The notes: a model not told the origin generated them from the sequence alone. A stretch of DNA of 64,000 bases from Desulfobulbus sp. (GCA_031280615.1 JAITGO010000017.1:558001-622000), one strand, 5' to 3'; shown: positions 8,230 to 19,933, numbered from the stretch's first letter. A program made the numbers and translations.

Positions 8230-9015
8230 CTATCGTTGCTCCGGCTCGATCCGTTCTTGTCGGTCCTTGAGTTCCTCATACACCTGGTGCAGGTGCACGG
8301 GCGCGGGTTTACGCCGCCGCCTCAGGCGCAGGTTGAGCATTTCCACGATGAACGAAAAGGCCATGGCGAAATAGAGGTATCCCTTGGGCATGGCATGCCC
8401 GGTTCCTTCGGCGACCAGGGCAACGCCCACCAGGACGAGAAAGGACAGGGCCAGCATCTTGACAGTGGGGTGCTGTTCGACAAACTCGCCAATGGCGCGG
8501 GCCGAGAACATCATCACCCCGATGGCCAGGACGATGGCGGTGATCATGACCCAAAGATGATCGGCCAAACCCACCGCGGTGATCACCGAATCCAGGGAGA
8601 ACACGATGTCGATGATAGCGATCTGGACAATCACCATCCCCATATTCGAGGCCAGGTGCGCCGGCCGGTGGCTTTCCTCGGCCCCTTCGAGACTGCCGTG
8701 GATTTCCATGACCGCCTTGTAGATGAGGAACAGGCCGCCGAGGAGCAGGACCAAGTCGCGGCCGGAGACCGGATGCCCCATCACCTCGAACAAGGGCGCC
8801 ACCAGCTTGGCCAGCCAGGCCACCGACATCAATAAGACGATGCGGGTGCCCATGGCCGCCAGCAGACCGAACCGCCGGGCAAAGGGCCGTTTGTGCTCCG
8901 GCAGGTTCCCCACCAGCAGGGTGATGAAGATGATATTGTCGATTCCCAGCACGATCTCGAGGATGGTCAGCGTCAGGAGGGAACTCCAGATGCCGATGTC
9001 AAATATCCAGTCCAT
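8230..9015 (-). CDS. TerC-family integral membrane protein
   Basis: The 261-residue protein has about seven membrane helices and the TerC family hallmarks near the N terminus (LEIVLGIDNIIFI) and a second acidic helix (IDIVFSLDSVITAVG), where the paired Asp residues are thought to bind metal. TerC/Alx-type proteins are linked to tellurite resistance, manganese export and pH-related stress. The C-terminal tail after about residue 225 is basic and cytoplasmic. It is downstream of the AI-2E-family gene on the same strand, but a strong terminator lies between them, so it probably has its own promoter. Family call is secure; the transported metal is not known. Confidence 0.88.
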   Translation of the reverse strand: MDWIFDIGIWSSLLTLTILEIVLGIDNIIFITLLVGNLPEHKRPFARRFGLLAAMGTRIVLLMSVAWLAKLVAPLFEVMGHPVSGRDLVLLLGGLFLIYKAVMEIHGSLEGAEESHRPAHLASNMGMVIVQIAIIDIVFSLDSVITAVGLADHLWVMITAIVLAIGVMMFSARAIGEFVEQHPTVKMLALSFLVLVGVALVAEGTGHAMPKGYLYFAMAFSFIVEMLNLRLRRRRKPAPVHLHQVYEELKDRQERIEPEQR

Positions 9016-9042
9016 GATGCCTTGTGGTTGGTGTTGCGTTGC

Positions 9043-9071
9043 AAAAAAAGGCGGCCCGAACCAAGGCCGCC
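9043..9071 (-). terminator. Rho-independent terminator after the AI-2E-family gene
   Basis: On the minus strand a perfect 7-bp stem (GGCGGCC/GGCCGCC, 9065-9071 with 9050-9056) with an 8-base loop is followed by seven T residues (9043-9049). Confidence 0.8.
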
Positions 9072-9107
9072 GCCAAAACGAATTAGAAAAAGGAAGAGCC
9101 GGGCGCG

Positions 9108-10334
9108 TCAGTCCCCGGTGACCGGGGGAAGCGGCTCGGGTTCGCTTTTTTCCTTGATGCGGATGGCATGGCCGAACACATAGGTGCAGATCGGTACGCC
9201 GAGAATCAGTCCCCAGAAATCGAACAGCTTGCCGCCGATGGTGAGGATGATGAGGATGATCACCGAATTGATCCGCATGTACGAGCCGTAAATCCTCGGA
9301 TTGAGGATATATCCCTCGATAAGATGGATGATGCAGATCAGCAGGATGGCCAGCAGCATGATTTGCAGCCCCTCGGTTTGCAGGGCGATCAGACAGATGG
9401 GAATGGAGCTGATGAACACCCCGATTACCGGGAAGAAGCTGCAGAAAAAGACGATCACCGACAAAAAGGCCACCTGCTCGCCCAAGCCGAGCAGGGTGAT
9501 GCCGATGGCGGTCAGAAAGGAATTGATGATGGCGATGATCAGCTGGGCCTCTAGGGCCTTGCCCAAAACTTGCGAGAAATCGCGGATGTTTCCCGCCACG
9601 CTCCGATAGATGAACCGCAGCTTGGTCGATTCCAGAGCCCGGACGCTGGCCCCCAATTTGGGCAGGTCGAGCACGATGAGAAAGGAAAAGAGCAGGGACA
9701 GGAGAAAGGCCGAGGTGGTAGCGGCGATCTTGCCGCCGATGTTGCCAAGGGTGCCGATGACATGGCCGACATTCTGCACCCCGCTACCGACACCCTGGGT
9801 TCCACCGCCGGTGCTCTGCGTTCCGCCGGGATCGCCCAGACGCAGCAATTGTTGCAGCATGAGGGCGGTGGGCGAATGCTTCAACCCTTTTTTTTCTCCC
9901 CCTTCCGGTGGCGGCTGCTCCTGCTTGCTGGCGAGTTCCGGGACAAGCTCGCCCAGCAACGGGTACCGCTTGCTCAAGGAGAACAACTCCTGATCGACCC
10001 GGCTGAGGTAGGTGGTGAATTGGCTTGCAAAGAGCTCGGTCTGTTTCTTCACCTTGGGGACCAGGAAGATGCCGGCTGCGGTCAGGATGCTGAGGAACAG
10101 CAAGGCCACGAGTACCACCCGCACGATCCGGTTCTTGATGTGGGGTTCGAGGCGGCTGACGCTGCGGGCCTGGATGTAGGAAAAGACAAAGGTAAGAAAC
10201 AGCAGGAGAAAAAAGGACCGCAGCAGGTAGATGACGCCGAAGAACATGCCCCAGACCACCACCGTGGCAACATGGGGAAAGATCCGGTCCCAAGGTTGGG
10301 GAAGAAAGCGGAACGGGTTGTCTTCGTGGTTCAT
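9108..10334 (-). CDS. AI-2E family transporter (UPF0118 permease)
   Basis: The 408-residue protein has the family layout: two N-terminal helices (about 25-65 within the first 90 residues), a third helix, a soluble loop of about 150 residues, then a C-terminal block of four to five helices ending in a charged tail. The C-terminal IYGSYMRINSVIILIIL and FWGLILGVPICTYVFG segments are typical of AI-2E/PerM-like permeases, which have been linked to autoinducer-2 export and sodium/proton exchange. The soluble loop contains a Gly/Thr-rich run (about residues 165-190). Which substrate this member moves is not known. Confidence 0.85.
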   Translation of the reverse strand: MNHEDNPFRFLPQPWDRIFPHVATVVVWGMFFGVIYLLRSFFLLLFLTFVFSYIQARSVSRLEPHIKNRIVRVVLVALLFLSILTAAGIFLVPKVKKQTELFASQFTTYLSRVDQELFSLSKRYPLLGELVPELASKQEQPPPEGGEKKGLKHSPTALMLQQLLRLGDPGGTQSTGGGTQGVGSGVQNVGHVIGTLGNIGGKIAATTSAFLLSLLFSFLIVLDLPKLGASVRALESTKLRFIYRSVAGNIRDFSQVLGKALEAQLIIAIINSFLTAIGITLLGLGEQVAFLSVIVFFCSFFPVIGVFISSIPICLIALQTEGLQIMLLAILLICIIHLIEGYILNPRIYGSYMRINSVIILIILTIGGKLFDFWGLILGVPICTYVFGHAIRIKEKSEPEPLPPVTGD

Positions 10335-10427
10335 GGATAAAGAAAGCGGACTGGAGAGATGTCGTTGCCGGGAAGGAGGCGATCCTCGAAAATCGATATG
10401 TTAATAGCGCCGCCCAGGTCTGTCCAT

Positions 10428-10958
10428 TCAGATTTTCTCCAAGGCGGTCTTTCGGGCGCGGCTGAGGTCTATTCCACCGAACTTATTCAGCATTTTATAG
10501 TAAACCGTGTCCGGCACATATTCACGGACCACCTGCTCCCAATCGTCGGAACCCACCAGCCCCTTGATCAGGCTGGAGCTCACCTCCACCAGATAGCGGG
10601 GGGACATCATGAACAGGGTCTGGATGGTGTCGGTCATGTTGCCGTTGACATAGCGCATGCCGCGCTCATAGGTGTAATCCTTTTCGTTGCGGATGCCGCG
10701 CAGGATGTAGTCGGCTCCGATCGATTCGGCAAATTTGGCCAGGAACTTGTTTTCAAAGTGGACCACTTCGATGTTGTCGTAATGGGCACACAGCTCCTCC
10801 AGCATTTCTAGGCGTTCATCCAGGGTAAAGCAGTATTCCTTCTGCGAGTTTTGGCCGATCGCCACGTAGAATCTGGTGAATAGGCGCGCGCCCTGTTCGA
10901 TGATCCACAGATGGCCGTTGGTCGGAGGATCGAAACTGCCGGCATAAATTCCTGTCAT
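10428..10958 (-). CDS. coaD: Phosphopantetheine adenylyltransferase (divergent)
   Basis: CoaD transfers AMP from ATP to 4'-phosphopantetheine, giving dephospho-CoA. The nucleotidyltransferase motif TNGHLWII (HxGH class) follows the N-terminal strand GIYAGSFDPP, RGIRNEKDYTYE matches the substrate-binding RGxR segment, and VSSSLIK matches the ISSTxVR-type motif. At 176 residues it is slightly longer than the usual 160, and the C-terminal half is more divergent than in most CoaD proteins, so a paralogue with another pantetheine-like substrate is not excluded. With coaX (16569) and coaBC (54014) in the same window the CoA role is most likely. Confidence 0.85.
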   Translation of the reverse strand: MTGIYAGSFDPPTNGHLWIIEQGARLFTRFYVAIGQNSQKEYCFTLDERLEMLEELCAHYDNIEVVHFENKFLAKFAESIGADYILRGIRNEKDYTYERGMRYVNGNMTDTIQTLFMMSPRYLVEVSSSLIKGLVGSDDWEQVVREYVPDTVYYKMLNKFGGIDLSRARKTALEKI

Positions 10959-11490
10959 TGCAATTCCTGTCGGGTGCGTTGCGGATGGTGGCCTGCCGGG
11001 GCGCAGACCGCGGCGTCGTCACAACCGCCCACGAACCGCTTCCCTTCGGGGGCAATGTCCCCGAAGGGGCTTCCGGCTCCGGCAAAGGAAGCGTCGCGGT
11101 TTCGGGCGTGCATCGTCGCCCGAACGGGTTCGGCAGGCAGCACCGGGCCGGGCTACATGCCGGAAGGTGCTCAGCTATAGCAAACAGGGCTGTTTCCCGT
11201 CAATATTATATTCCGGTAAAAACGCATAAAAAAACGGTTTGTGTCGGCAAAAAGGAAAGGCGAGGTGCCGGGCGGTGTAGCCATTTTTCGATCCGGCGTG
11301 CGCAGGGGTGGCTCGTTTGGGAGAGCGTTCAGATTTACTCTTGTGGAACTAGTCAGAATTGATTAGTTGTTTCATTGAGTTGGACGTTGGGTGATCCGCG
11401 AGTCCCTTTTCGCGCGCAGGGTGCGGGCAGAATCGGCGACTTTTTGGCGGATCGTTATTGCAAATATTTATAGGTAAAGGAGGAACAGTG
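10959..11490. other. Intergenic region between divergent coaD and BON-lipoprotein genes
   Basis: No gene is supported in these 532 bases. A perfect 10-bp inverted repeat (11042-11051 with 11059-11068) forms a GC-rich hairpin with a 7-base loop and no T-run. The part from about 11190 on is AT-rich and presumably holds the promoter of the lipoprotein gene. Confidence 0.5.
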
Positions 11491-11805
11491 ATGGAAAAAA
11501 ACAAGATGCGAATCGGACTTGCTTTTCTGCTGACGATACTGTTGTCGCTGGTTGTTTCCTGCACCACCCCGGCCGGTCGGAGCGCCGGCACCGTGGTTGA
11601 CGATGCCGGCATCACCACCGAAGTGAAAACGGCCCTGTTTGCCGACAAGGATCTGAGCGCCATCGCGATTTCGGTGGAGACCTTCCAGGGGGAAGTCGTG
11701 CTGACCGGTGCGGTTGACTCCAAGGCCGAGAGCAGGAAGGCGGAATCGATCGCCCGCTCGGTCAAGGGCGTGGCCAGGGTCAAGAACCTGCTCAAGATAA
11801 AATAG
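11491..11805 (+). CDS. BON-domain lipoprotein
   Basis: The 104-residue protein starts with a lipoprotein signal peptide with the lipobox LVVSC (Cys24), followed by one BON domain (about 40-104) with the typical pattern ITTEVKTALFADKDLS...VVLTGAVDS...VKNLLKI. BON domains bind membranes or phospholipids; OsmY/DolP-like proteins act in envelope stress and outer-membrane integrity. The ATG at 11491 has AAGGAGGA a few bases upstream; the in-frame upstream ATG at 11458 would put charged residues before the signal. It appears monocistronic and ends just before a terminator. Confidence 0.85.
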   Translation: MEKNKMRIGLAFLLTILLSLVVSCTTPAGRSAGTVVDDAGITTEVKTALFADKDLSAIAISVETFQGEVVLTGAVDSKAESRKAESIARSVKGVARVKNLLKIK

Positions 11806-11855
11806 ATAAAAAAACCGGCCACAGTGCCGGTCCAGTCGATCCCGTGCCGATACAA

Positions 11856-11887
11856 CGGGGCTGCTGCGATGCAGCCTCGTTTTTTTT
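11856..11887 (+). terminator. Rho-independent terminator after the BON lipoprotein gene
   Basis: CGGGGCTGC (11856-11864) pairs with GCAGCCTCG (11871-11879) with one G-T pair and a 6-base loop, followed by eight T residues. Confidence 0.8.
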
Positions 11888-11917
11888 ATCCTCGCCCCGC
11901 CATCGGCGGTTCTTCGT

Positions 11918-13941
<2,024 letters not shown>

Positions 13942-13945
<4 letters not shown>

Positions 13946-15774
13946 ACCGGCCTCAGGATCAGGTGGTCCATGATGTACTGTTTGCGTTCCGGCGTGTTCT
14001 TGCCCATGTAGAAGCGCAGCACCCGGCTGACTTCGCTCAAGGAATCGAGCCGTACCTGTTTAAGCCGCATGTCCGGGCCGATGAACTGCTTGAACTCGGG
14101 CGGCGAGATTTCGCCCAACCCCTTGAAACGGGTGGTCTCGATGGCGCGGTCGCCCTTGCCCTTGGCCTTGAGCGCGTCGATGGCCATGTCCATGTCCTGG
14201 TCGGAGTAGCAGTAGAAGGTCTTTTCCTTGTTGCGCACCCGAAAGATCGGGGTTTCCAGGATGTAGACCCGTTCTTGTTTGATCAGCAGTTCGAAGTAGT
14301 GGAGGAAGAAGGTGAGCAGCAGGTTGCGGATGTGCAGGCCGTCGACATCGGCGTCGGTGGCCAGGATCACCTTGTCGTAGCGCAGGCCGGCGATCGACTC
14401 CTCGATGTCCAGGGCCTGCATCAGCGAGTACATCTCCTCGTTCTTGTAGAGCACGTCCAGCCGCTGGCCCAGGACGTTCATCGGTTTGCCCTTGAGCGAG
14501 AACACCGCTTGGGTCATGGGGTCGCGGGAGGAGACGATCGAACCGGCGGCGGATTGCCCCTCGGTGATGAACAGCATGTTTTCCCGGCCGGGCTTGGAGG
14601 CGTGGCCTCGGGCGGGGTGGTACTTGCAGTCCTTCAACTGGGGAATCTTGAAGGCGATTTTCTTGGCCTTGGCCTTGGCGTCGCGCCGCACCGACTGCAG
14701 CTCGCGCCGCACTCGCTCGTTGCGCTGCACCTTGTCGACAAAGACCTCGGCGGTCTCCGGAAATTTGTAGAGGTGGGTGGCCACCGCGTCCTTGACCGCG
14801 CCCACGATCCCGGCCCGGATGTCGGTGTTGCCCAGCTTGTTCTTGGTTTGCGACTCGAACACCGGCTCCTGCACCTTGACCGCCAGGATGCCGACGATGC
14901 CGTCGCGGACGTCGAGGCCGTTGAACTTCTTGCCGGTGAATTCGTTGATCCCCTTGAGGATGCCCTCGCGAAAGGCGGAAAGATGGGTGCCGCCCTCGCT
15001 GGTGTAGGTGCCGTTGACAAAGGAAAAATAGGACTCGCCGTAATCGTCGGTGTGGGTAAAGGCGAATTCGAGCGCCTTGTCGGCGAAATGGATCGGCGGA
15101 TAGATCCGCTCGCTGCTGACCTCGCGGTCGAGCAGATCGAGCAGGCCGTGTTTGGATAAATACAGCTCGCCGTCGAGCGACAGGCTGAGGCCGGCATTGA
15201 GGTAGGCGTAGCGCCACAGGCGCAGGTCCACGTATTGGGGGTCGAAGCGGTAGCCGGCAAAGATCTCCTGGTCGGGCAAAAATTCCACCAGAGTGCCGTT
15301 TTTCTCGCTGCTGTCGCCTTCCTCTTCATGGGTCAGCAAACCCTGGGCAAAATGGGCGGTCTTGTAACGGCCGTCGCGGAAGGCGGTGACCGCAAACCTG
15401 GTGGACAGGGCGTTGACCGCCTTGGTGCCGACCCCGTTGAGCCCCACCGAGAACTGGAACACCTCGGTGTTGTACTTGGCGCCGGTGTTGATCACCGAGA
15501 CGCATTCCACCACTTTGCCCAGAGGGATGCCGCGGCCGTAGTCGCGGACCCGACACAGGCCGTCCTCGCCCACATGGAGATCGATCCGCTTGCCGAACCC
15601 CATGATGTACTCGTCGACCGCGTTATCAAGAATCTCCTTGAGCAGGATGTAGATGCCGTCGTCCGGATGGGAACCGTCGCCCAACCGGCCGATGTACATG
15701 CCCGGCCGCTTGCGGATGTGCTCCAGCGAACTGAGCGTTTTTATTTTCGATTCGTCGTACTGGTGTTCAGTCAT
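13942..15774 (-). CDS. parE: Topoisomerase IV subunit B (ATPase subunit)
   Basis: The 610-residue protein carries the GHKL ATPase signature LLKEILDNAVDEYIMG, the GRGIPLG and GVGTKAVNALS loops, and a TOPRIM domain with the acidic motif DADVDGLHIRNL. The TOPRIM start reads EGQSAAGSI rather than the EGDSAGGSA common in GyrB and enteric ParE; the same variant is known in a divergent ParE group found for example in Bacteroidota. The ATG at 15774 was preferred to the upstream start of the open frame because the conserved region begins soon after it. It pairs with parC downstream. Confidence 0.9.
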
Positions 15775-15885
15775 GGAATTCGGGGAAGAGATGAGTGGAT
15801 GAAAGGCCGGCCGCGGCATGGTGCCGGCAAGACGGGAAGCGGCCTTGGTTGAACATGGCATGCGATGCGTCCGGCCGCATCCGCT

Positions 15886-16095
15886 TCACTCCATCATGTG
15901 GACCCGTTCGCAGTCCGGGCAGATCCAGGTGGGGCCGTTGCTCATGCCCCATTTGTTTTCCTCGAAGCAGTCCGGGCAAATCTGAAAGCCGCAGCCGCAA
16001 CTCCAGCAAAAAGGCTTTTCCTCTTTGCAGCAATGGCAGCGGAACTCTTTTTTCCGCCGTCGGCCCCGCACCGGTTTGTTGGCCTGGTCGTCCAT
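15886..16095 (-). CDS. Small cysteine-rich zinc-ribbon protein of unknown function
   Basis: The 69-residue protein is basic at the N terminus (RGRRRKKEF) and then has six CxxC-type pairs or near pairs: CHCC, CWSCGC, CPDC and CPDC, enough to hold two or three zinc ions in a rubredoxin/zinc-ribbon-like fold. I recognise no named family. It lies between cutA and parE on the same strand with a 6-base gap to cutA and about 110 bases to parE, suggesting one transcript with them. Confidence 0.7.
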   Translation of the reverse strand: MDDQANKPVRGRRRKKEFRCHCCKEEKPFCWSCGCGFQICPDCFEENKWGMSNGPTWICPDCERVHMME

Positions 16096-16101
16096 GGCGG
16101 C

Positions 16102-16428
16102 TCACTCCTTGGGAGGCCGCAATTCCTGGGCCATCCAGTCGAGATAGCTCTGGCCGCCGTCCTCCACTGCAAAGGCCAGGATCTCGGGCACCTGGTAGGG
16201 ATGCTGGGCCCGGATGGCCGCGTTCAATTCGGGAAACAGGTCGCGGCGCGACTTGATGGTACAGACCTGTTCCTCGCTTTGTTCGATGGCGCCCTGCCAG
16301 TGGTACCGGGAACTGCAGGCGCTGATCTGGACACAGGCGGCGAGCCGTTCTTCCAGCATCGAGGCGGCCAGGCGCTCGGCGCTGGCCCGGTCGGGCAGGG
16401 TGGTGATCACCTGGATGTAGGGGGTCAT
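16102..16428 (-). CDS. cutA: CutA1-family divalent-cation tolerance protein
   Basis: The 108-residue protein shows the CutA core: ITTLPDRASAERLAASMLEE, then CVQISACSSRYHWQGAIE and HPYQVPEILAF, the last being the most conserved part of the trimeric ferredoxin-like family. CutA was linked to copper tolerance in E. coli and is widely conserved; its exact role is unsettled. The ATG at 16428 (MTPYIQ) starts where family members start; the open frame upstream has no similarity. Confidence 0.9.
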   Translation of the reverse strand: MTPYIQVITTLPDRASAERLAASMLEERLAACVQISACSSRYHWQGAIEQSEEQVCTIKSRRDLFPELNAAIRAQHPYQVPEILAFAVEDGGQSYLDWMAQELRPPKE

Positions 16429-16568
16429 GGCGTTCTCCGAAAAATCAGGCAAAGGGCGGAGCCGGCGCCAGCTCGGGCTGGACCAAAAAGACAAATTGGA
16501 CTATCTTACCAGCGCTTTTGCAAAAAGACAAACCTCACCGTTCTTCCTTTAACCATACAGGTGGTCGC

Positions 16569-17369
16569 ATGCTCTTTGCCGTGGATGTCGGCAACTCCCA
16601 TACCGTCAGCGGTATTTACCAACAAGGTCAGCTGGTGGGCAGTTGGCGGTTGCAGTCCCGCCAGGACCGTACCGCCGACGAATTGGCCATCCGCTACCAC
16701 GGCCTGTTCCAGATGGCCGGCATCAACCCGGACAAGATCACCGGCTTCATCGTCGCCTCGGTGGTGCCGATTCTGGAAACCAGCTGGCTCCATTTTGCCC
16801 GCAGCTACCTGACCAAGCTCAGGCAGCCGCCCCTGGCGGTCACCCATACCCTCAAACTGGGGATGAAGGTGGACACCGAAAACCCCTCCGAGGTCGGCGC
16901 CGACCGGATCGTCAATGCCGTGGCCGCCTGGGAGCGATACCGGGTCCCGCTGATCGTCATCGATTTCGGCACGGCCATCACCTTCGACTGCGTCAACGAC
17001 GTGCCCGCCTACGTGGGGGGCACCATCCACCCCGGCATCGGCATTTCCCTCGACGCCCTGGCCAGCCGCACCGCCAAGCTGCCCCGGCTGGACATCGACG
17101 TCACCCCGGACCAGCCCATCGGCACCACCACGGTCAAGGCCATTCATTCCGGGGCCCTGTACGGGTTCGGCGGCCTGGTCGACCGGATGGTGCAGGTGCT
17201 CAGCCGCCAGCTGACCCCGGACCAGGAGCGGGCCAAAACCATCGCCACCGGCGGCATGGCCGGCCTGATCAAGCCCTATACCAGCACCATCGACGAAATC
17301 GATCAGGACCTGACCCTGACCGGCCTGCGCCTGATCTATCAGCTCAACTGCAAGGGCAAGGATGAATAG
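16569..17369 (+). CDS. coaX: Type III pantothenate kinase
   Basis: CoaX phosphorylates pantothenate, the first step of CoA synthesis, without the feedback control of CoaA. The ASKHA-fold phosphate-1 motif AVDVGNSHT (residues 4-12), the catalytic-region PSEVGADRIVNAVAA and the phosphate-2 motif VIDFGTAITFDCV are all present in 266 residues, the usual length. The start at 16569 places DVGNSHT at its normal distance and has AGGTGG upstream. It overlaps the following LD-carboxypeptidase gene by eight bases. Confidence 0.92.
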   Translation: MLFAVDVGNSHTVSGIYQQGQLVGSWRLQSRQDRTADELAIRYHGLFQMAGINPDKITGFIVASVVPILETSWLHFARSYLTKLRQPPLAVTHTLKLGMKVDTENPSEVGADRIVNAVAAWERYRVPLIVIDFGTAITFDCVNDVPAYVGGTIHPGIGISLDALASRTAKLPRLDIDVTPDQPIGTTTVKAIHSGALYGFGGLVDRMVQVLSRQLTPDQERAKTIATGGMAGLIKPYTSTIDEIDQDLTLTGLRLIYQLNCKGKDE

Positions 17370-18297
17370 CCAGCCGATTCTGCCGCCCAGATTGCGCCGG
17401 GGCGAGACCGTCGGCCTGTTTTGCCCGTCCGGTCCGGTCCGCAATGCCGAGCGGCTGCAGGCGGGTATCCGGCTGATCGAGGATGCGGGTTTTGCGGTGA
17501 AGCTTCAGGGCCCGGCAGCGCCCGCCGACGGCTATCTGGCCGACAGCGACGAGCAACGGGCCGCGCATTTGCACGCCTTGTGGAGCGACGACGAGGTCCG
17601 GGCCATCGTCGCCATTCGCGGCGGCTATGGCTGCCTGCGGCTGCTCGAGCTGCTGGATTGGGAGCTGTTCCGGCGCCATCCCAAGTTGCTGGTCGGCTTC
17701 AGCGACGTGACCGTGCTGCTGAACTGCCTGGTGGATCGTGCCGGCCTGGTCGCCGTTCACGGGCCGATGGCCGGCACCCTTGCCAAAATCGACGAGGCGA
17801 GCCGAGCCTCGCTCTTTACCCTGCTGACCGGCTCCTTCGAGGAACGGATCAAGCCCAGGGGCTTGGAGATCCTGAGGGGCGGCACCGGTCGGGGGCGATT
17901 GGCCGGGGGCAACCTGACCACCTTGCTTCATCTTCTGGCCACGCCCTGGGATCGTCGTTGGGATGGTTGCATCCTGGTGTTGGAGGACACCAACGAGCCC
18001 CTCTACCGACTCGACCGGATGCTGACCCATTTGGCCCTGGCCGGGCGGCTGCAACGGCTGGCCGGTCTGGTGCTCGGCGAATTCGATCTCGGCGGCGACG
18101 AACTGGCCAATTTGCGGCTGCAGGAGGCGGTCTGGGCGCGGGTGCTGGAACTGGCTCCGCCCGGCTACCCGATCTGGGCCCGCTTCCCGACGGGACATCG
18201 GGAGCGTAACCTGGCCCTGCCCATCGGCATGGAGGCGGAGATGGATTCGGGGAGCGGCACGCTGACCCTGCTGCTCGCCTCGACCATTCCGGCCTGA
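17362..18297 (+). CDS. ldcA: LD-carboxypeptidase (peptidase S66, muramoyltetrapeptide carboxypeptidase)
   Basis: The enzyme cleaves the terminal D-Ala from cytoplasmic murein tetrapeptides during cell-wall recycling. The S66 signature AIRGGYGCLRLLELLDW precedes the nucleophile Ser114 in LVGFSDVTVLL; the Glu in VLEDTNEPLYRLDRML and the His in PTGHRERNLALPIG complete the triad. At 311 residues it has the normal length. Translation is coupled to coaX (8-base overlap), and a membrane-protein gene follows 15 bases on. No signal peptide, so cytoplasmic, as expected. Confidence 0.9.
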   Translation: MNSQPILPPRLRRGETVGLFCPSGPVRNAERLQAGIRLIEDAGFAVKLQGPAAPADGYLADSDEQRAAHLHALWSDDEVRAIVAIRGGYGCLRLLELLDWELFRRHPKLLVGFSDVTVLLNCLVDRAGLVAVHGPMAGTLAKIDEASRASLFTLLTGSFEERIKPRGLEILRGGTGRGRLAGGNLTTLLHLLATPWDRRWDGCILVLEDTNEPLYRLDRMLTHLALAGRLQRLAGLVLGEFDLGGDELANLRLQEAVWARVLELAPPGYPIWARFPTGHRERNLALPIGMEAEMDSGSGTLTLLLASTIPA

Positions 18298-18312
18298 ACG
18301 AGGCAAGTCTGT

Positions 18313-18966
18313 ATGCTGCGGCGTTTTTTTCTCACCGTTTTCTCCTTGAGCCTGCTGCTTGTCGGCGTTCTGGTCAGCCTGGTGCCGCTTCTGCTGCTCC
18401 GCATGCGCCTGGATGCGCCCACCTTCGCCATGGCGATCTGCGTCTGGCTGGCGCCGGTGCTGCTGGCCTTGCTGCCCCTGACCAACATGCTGCTGCGGCG
18501 GATCTGGTTTTTTCGGGGGCAGGGCGAGCCGGTGTCGCTCGACCAGTTGCGGCAGCGGCTATTGAGCGTCAATGCGATGGATTGCCCGGTAAAGGCGCTT
18601 GCCATGCGCAAGAAGATCGTCTTTACCTGGCGCTTTGACGAGTTGCGTTGGTGCGAGCTGTTCAGCCGGCTGGGCAAGAATCGACTCGAAGAGCTGCACT
18701 GCCGGTTCGATGCCGATACCCGGACGGTGTATCTGAGCGATCGGGTGCGGCTGGCCGATTTCATCATCTGTCCGGACCGGGTCAAAACCGGCCGGTCGCG
18801 CATCCCCTTGCCGCTGCTTCGGGCGTCGATCAGGCGGCTTGGCGCCATTGAGCAATACGCGGCCCTGGCCGAACACGACTTTGCCTTCCAGGCCCGCGAA
18901 ATCAAGTCGCCGGTGCTGGGCACCATTCTCGCCAGCGGCTGGCACGTTCGCTACACGCTGTTCTGA
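18313..18966 (+). CDS. Membrane protein of unknown function
   Basis: The 217-residue protein has two N-terminal membrane helices (about 5-28 and 38-62), after which a soluble domain of about 150 residues follows with no motif that I recognise. It contains charged pairs and three Cys residues but no CxxC. It follows the LD-carboxypeptidase gene by 15 bases and is probably the last gene of the coaX group. The next gene, ribB, is convergent. Confidence 0.65.
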   Translation: MLRRFFLTVFSLSLLLVGVLVSLVPLLLLRMRLDAPTFAMAICVWLAPVLLALLPLTNMLLRRIWFFRGQGEPVSLDQLRQRLLSVNAMDCPVKALAMRKKIVFTWRFDELRWCELFSRLGKNRLEELHCRFDADTRTVYLSDRVRLADFIICPDRVKTGRSRIPLPLLRASIRRLGAIEQYAALAEHDFAFQAREIKSPVLGTILASGWHVRYTLF

Positions 18967-19073
18967 ACGCGGCCGGCTTCGGTCGCCGAGCTGACAGTGC
19001 CGGCACGAACGAACCGCCCAGACCTTCACTTTTCTGGCAAAGCACCAGGGACCTTGTTGTCTCTTGTATCGGA

Positions 19074-19121
19074 AAAAAACGAAATATCCGGGCAGGCGCC
19101 CCAGCTCCGCGCCTGCCCGGA
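19074..19121 (-). terminator. Strong terminator after ribB
   Basis: A perfect 13-bp inverted repeat (19087-19099 with 19109-19121) and a 9-base loop are followed on the minus strand by an ATATTTCG spacer and seven T residues, just past the ribB stop. Confidence 0.75.
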
Positions 19122-19130
19122 ATGGCTGGA

Positions 19131-19769
19131 TTATTGCCGGTAGGCGACGATATCCTCGATGGCCAGCACCGGCAGGCCATGTTGCTCGGCAAAGTCGACG
19201 ACCTGCGGCAGGCGGGCCATGGTGCCGTCCGGATTGGTCAGCTCGCAGAGCACCCCCGCAGGATTCAATCCCGCCAGCTGCATCAGGTCGACCGTGCCCT
19301 CCGTGTGCCCCCGTCGCTCCAGCACGCCACCGGGTTGCGCCCGCAACGGGAAGACATGGCCCGGCCGCGACAGATCCGTCGGGCAAGCGTCCTCACTGAT
19401 GGCGGTACGGATGGTGGTGACCCGGTCTTGGGCGGAAACGCCGGTGGTCACCCCTTCCTTGGCCTCGATGCTGACGGTAAAGGCTGTCCCGTACTGGCTG
19501 GTGTTGCGGTCGACCATCATCGGTAGCTCAAGCCGGCTGACCTGCTCGTCCGTCAGGCAGAGACAGACGATGCCGCTGCATTCGCGGATGAGCATCGCCA
19601 TTTGGCCGGTGGTGAGGTGCTCGGCCGAGAAGATGAGGTCGCCTTCGTTCTCCCGGTGCTCATCGTCGACCAAAAGCAGGCCCTGGCCCCGTTGCAGTGC
19701 GGCCAGCGCGTTTTCGACCCGTTGTTCGGGGGTGCCGAAGCGGGATAAAAGGGAAGTGGTCTGATTCAT
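19131..19769 (-). CDS. ribB: 3,4-dihydroxy-2-butanone 4-phosphate synthase
   Basis: RibB converts ribulose 5-phosphate to the four-carbon precursor of riboflavin plus formate. The metal and substrate motif [18 protein letters not shown] is complete, as are the C-terminal RPGHVFPL and [11 protein letters not shown] (with the metal-binding His). At 212 residues it is monofunctional: the GTP cyclohydrolase II domain often fused in bacteria is absent. A good Shine-Dalgarno (AAGGAGGAA) precedes the ATG. An FMN riboswitch lies about 165 bases upstream, so expression should fall when FMN is plentiful. ribD is separate, at 45878. Confidence 0.93.
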   Translation of the reverse strand: MNQTTSLLSRFGTPEQRVENALAALQRGQGLLLVDDEHRENEGDLIFSAEHLTTGQMAMLIRECSGIVCLCLTDEQVSRLELPMMVDRNTSQYGTAFTVSIEAKEGVTTGVSAQDRVTTIRTAISEDACPTDLSRPGHVFPLRAQPGGVLERRGHTEGTVDLMQLAGLNPAGVLCELTNPDGTMARLPQVVDFAEQHGLPVLAIEDIVAYRQ

Positions 19770-19933
19770 GGTTCCTCCTTAAGGATCAGTGACCAGAATC
19801 AGGGCGTGCGGGAACAACCGGCCCCATGCCGGTTTGGAATCGGACAGAGCGCCACCGACCGTCCGCGCCGGGACGAATCCCGTGCCGCGCGTAGGCGCAA
19901 CCAGGCGGTCCGGCGGCGGGTCTGCCGTCAACC

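Noticed and set aside
11042..11068. 10-bp hairpin upstream of the BON lipoprotein gene as a terminator
   Set aside because: It is perfect but has no T-run on either strand and sits far from both gene ends.
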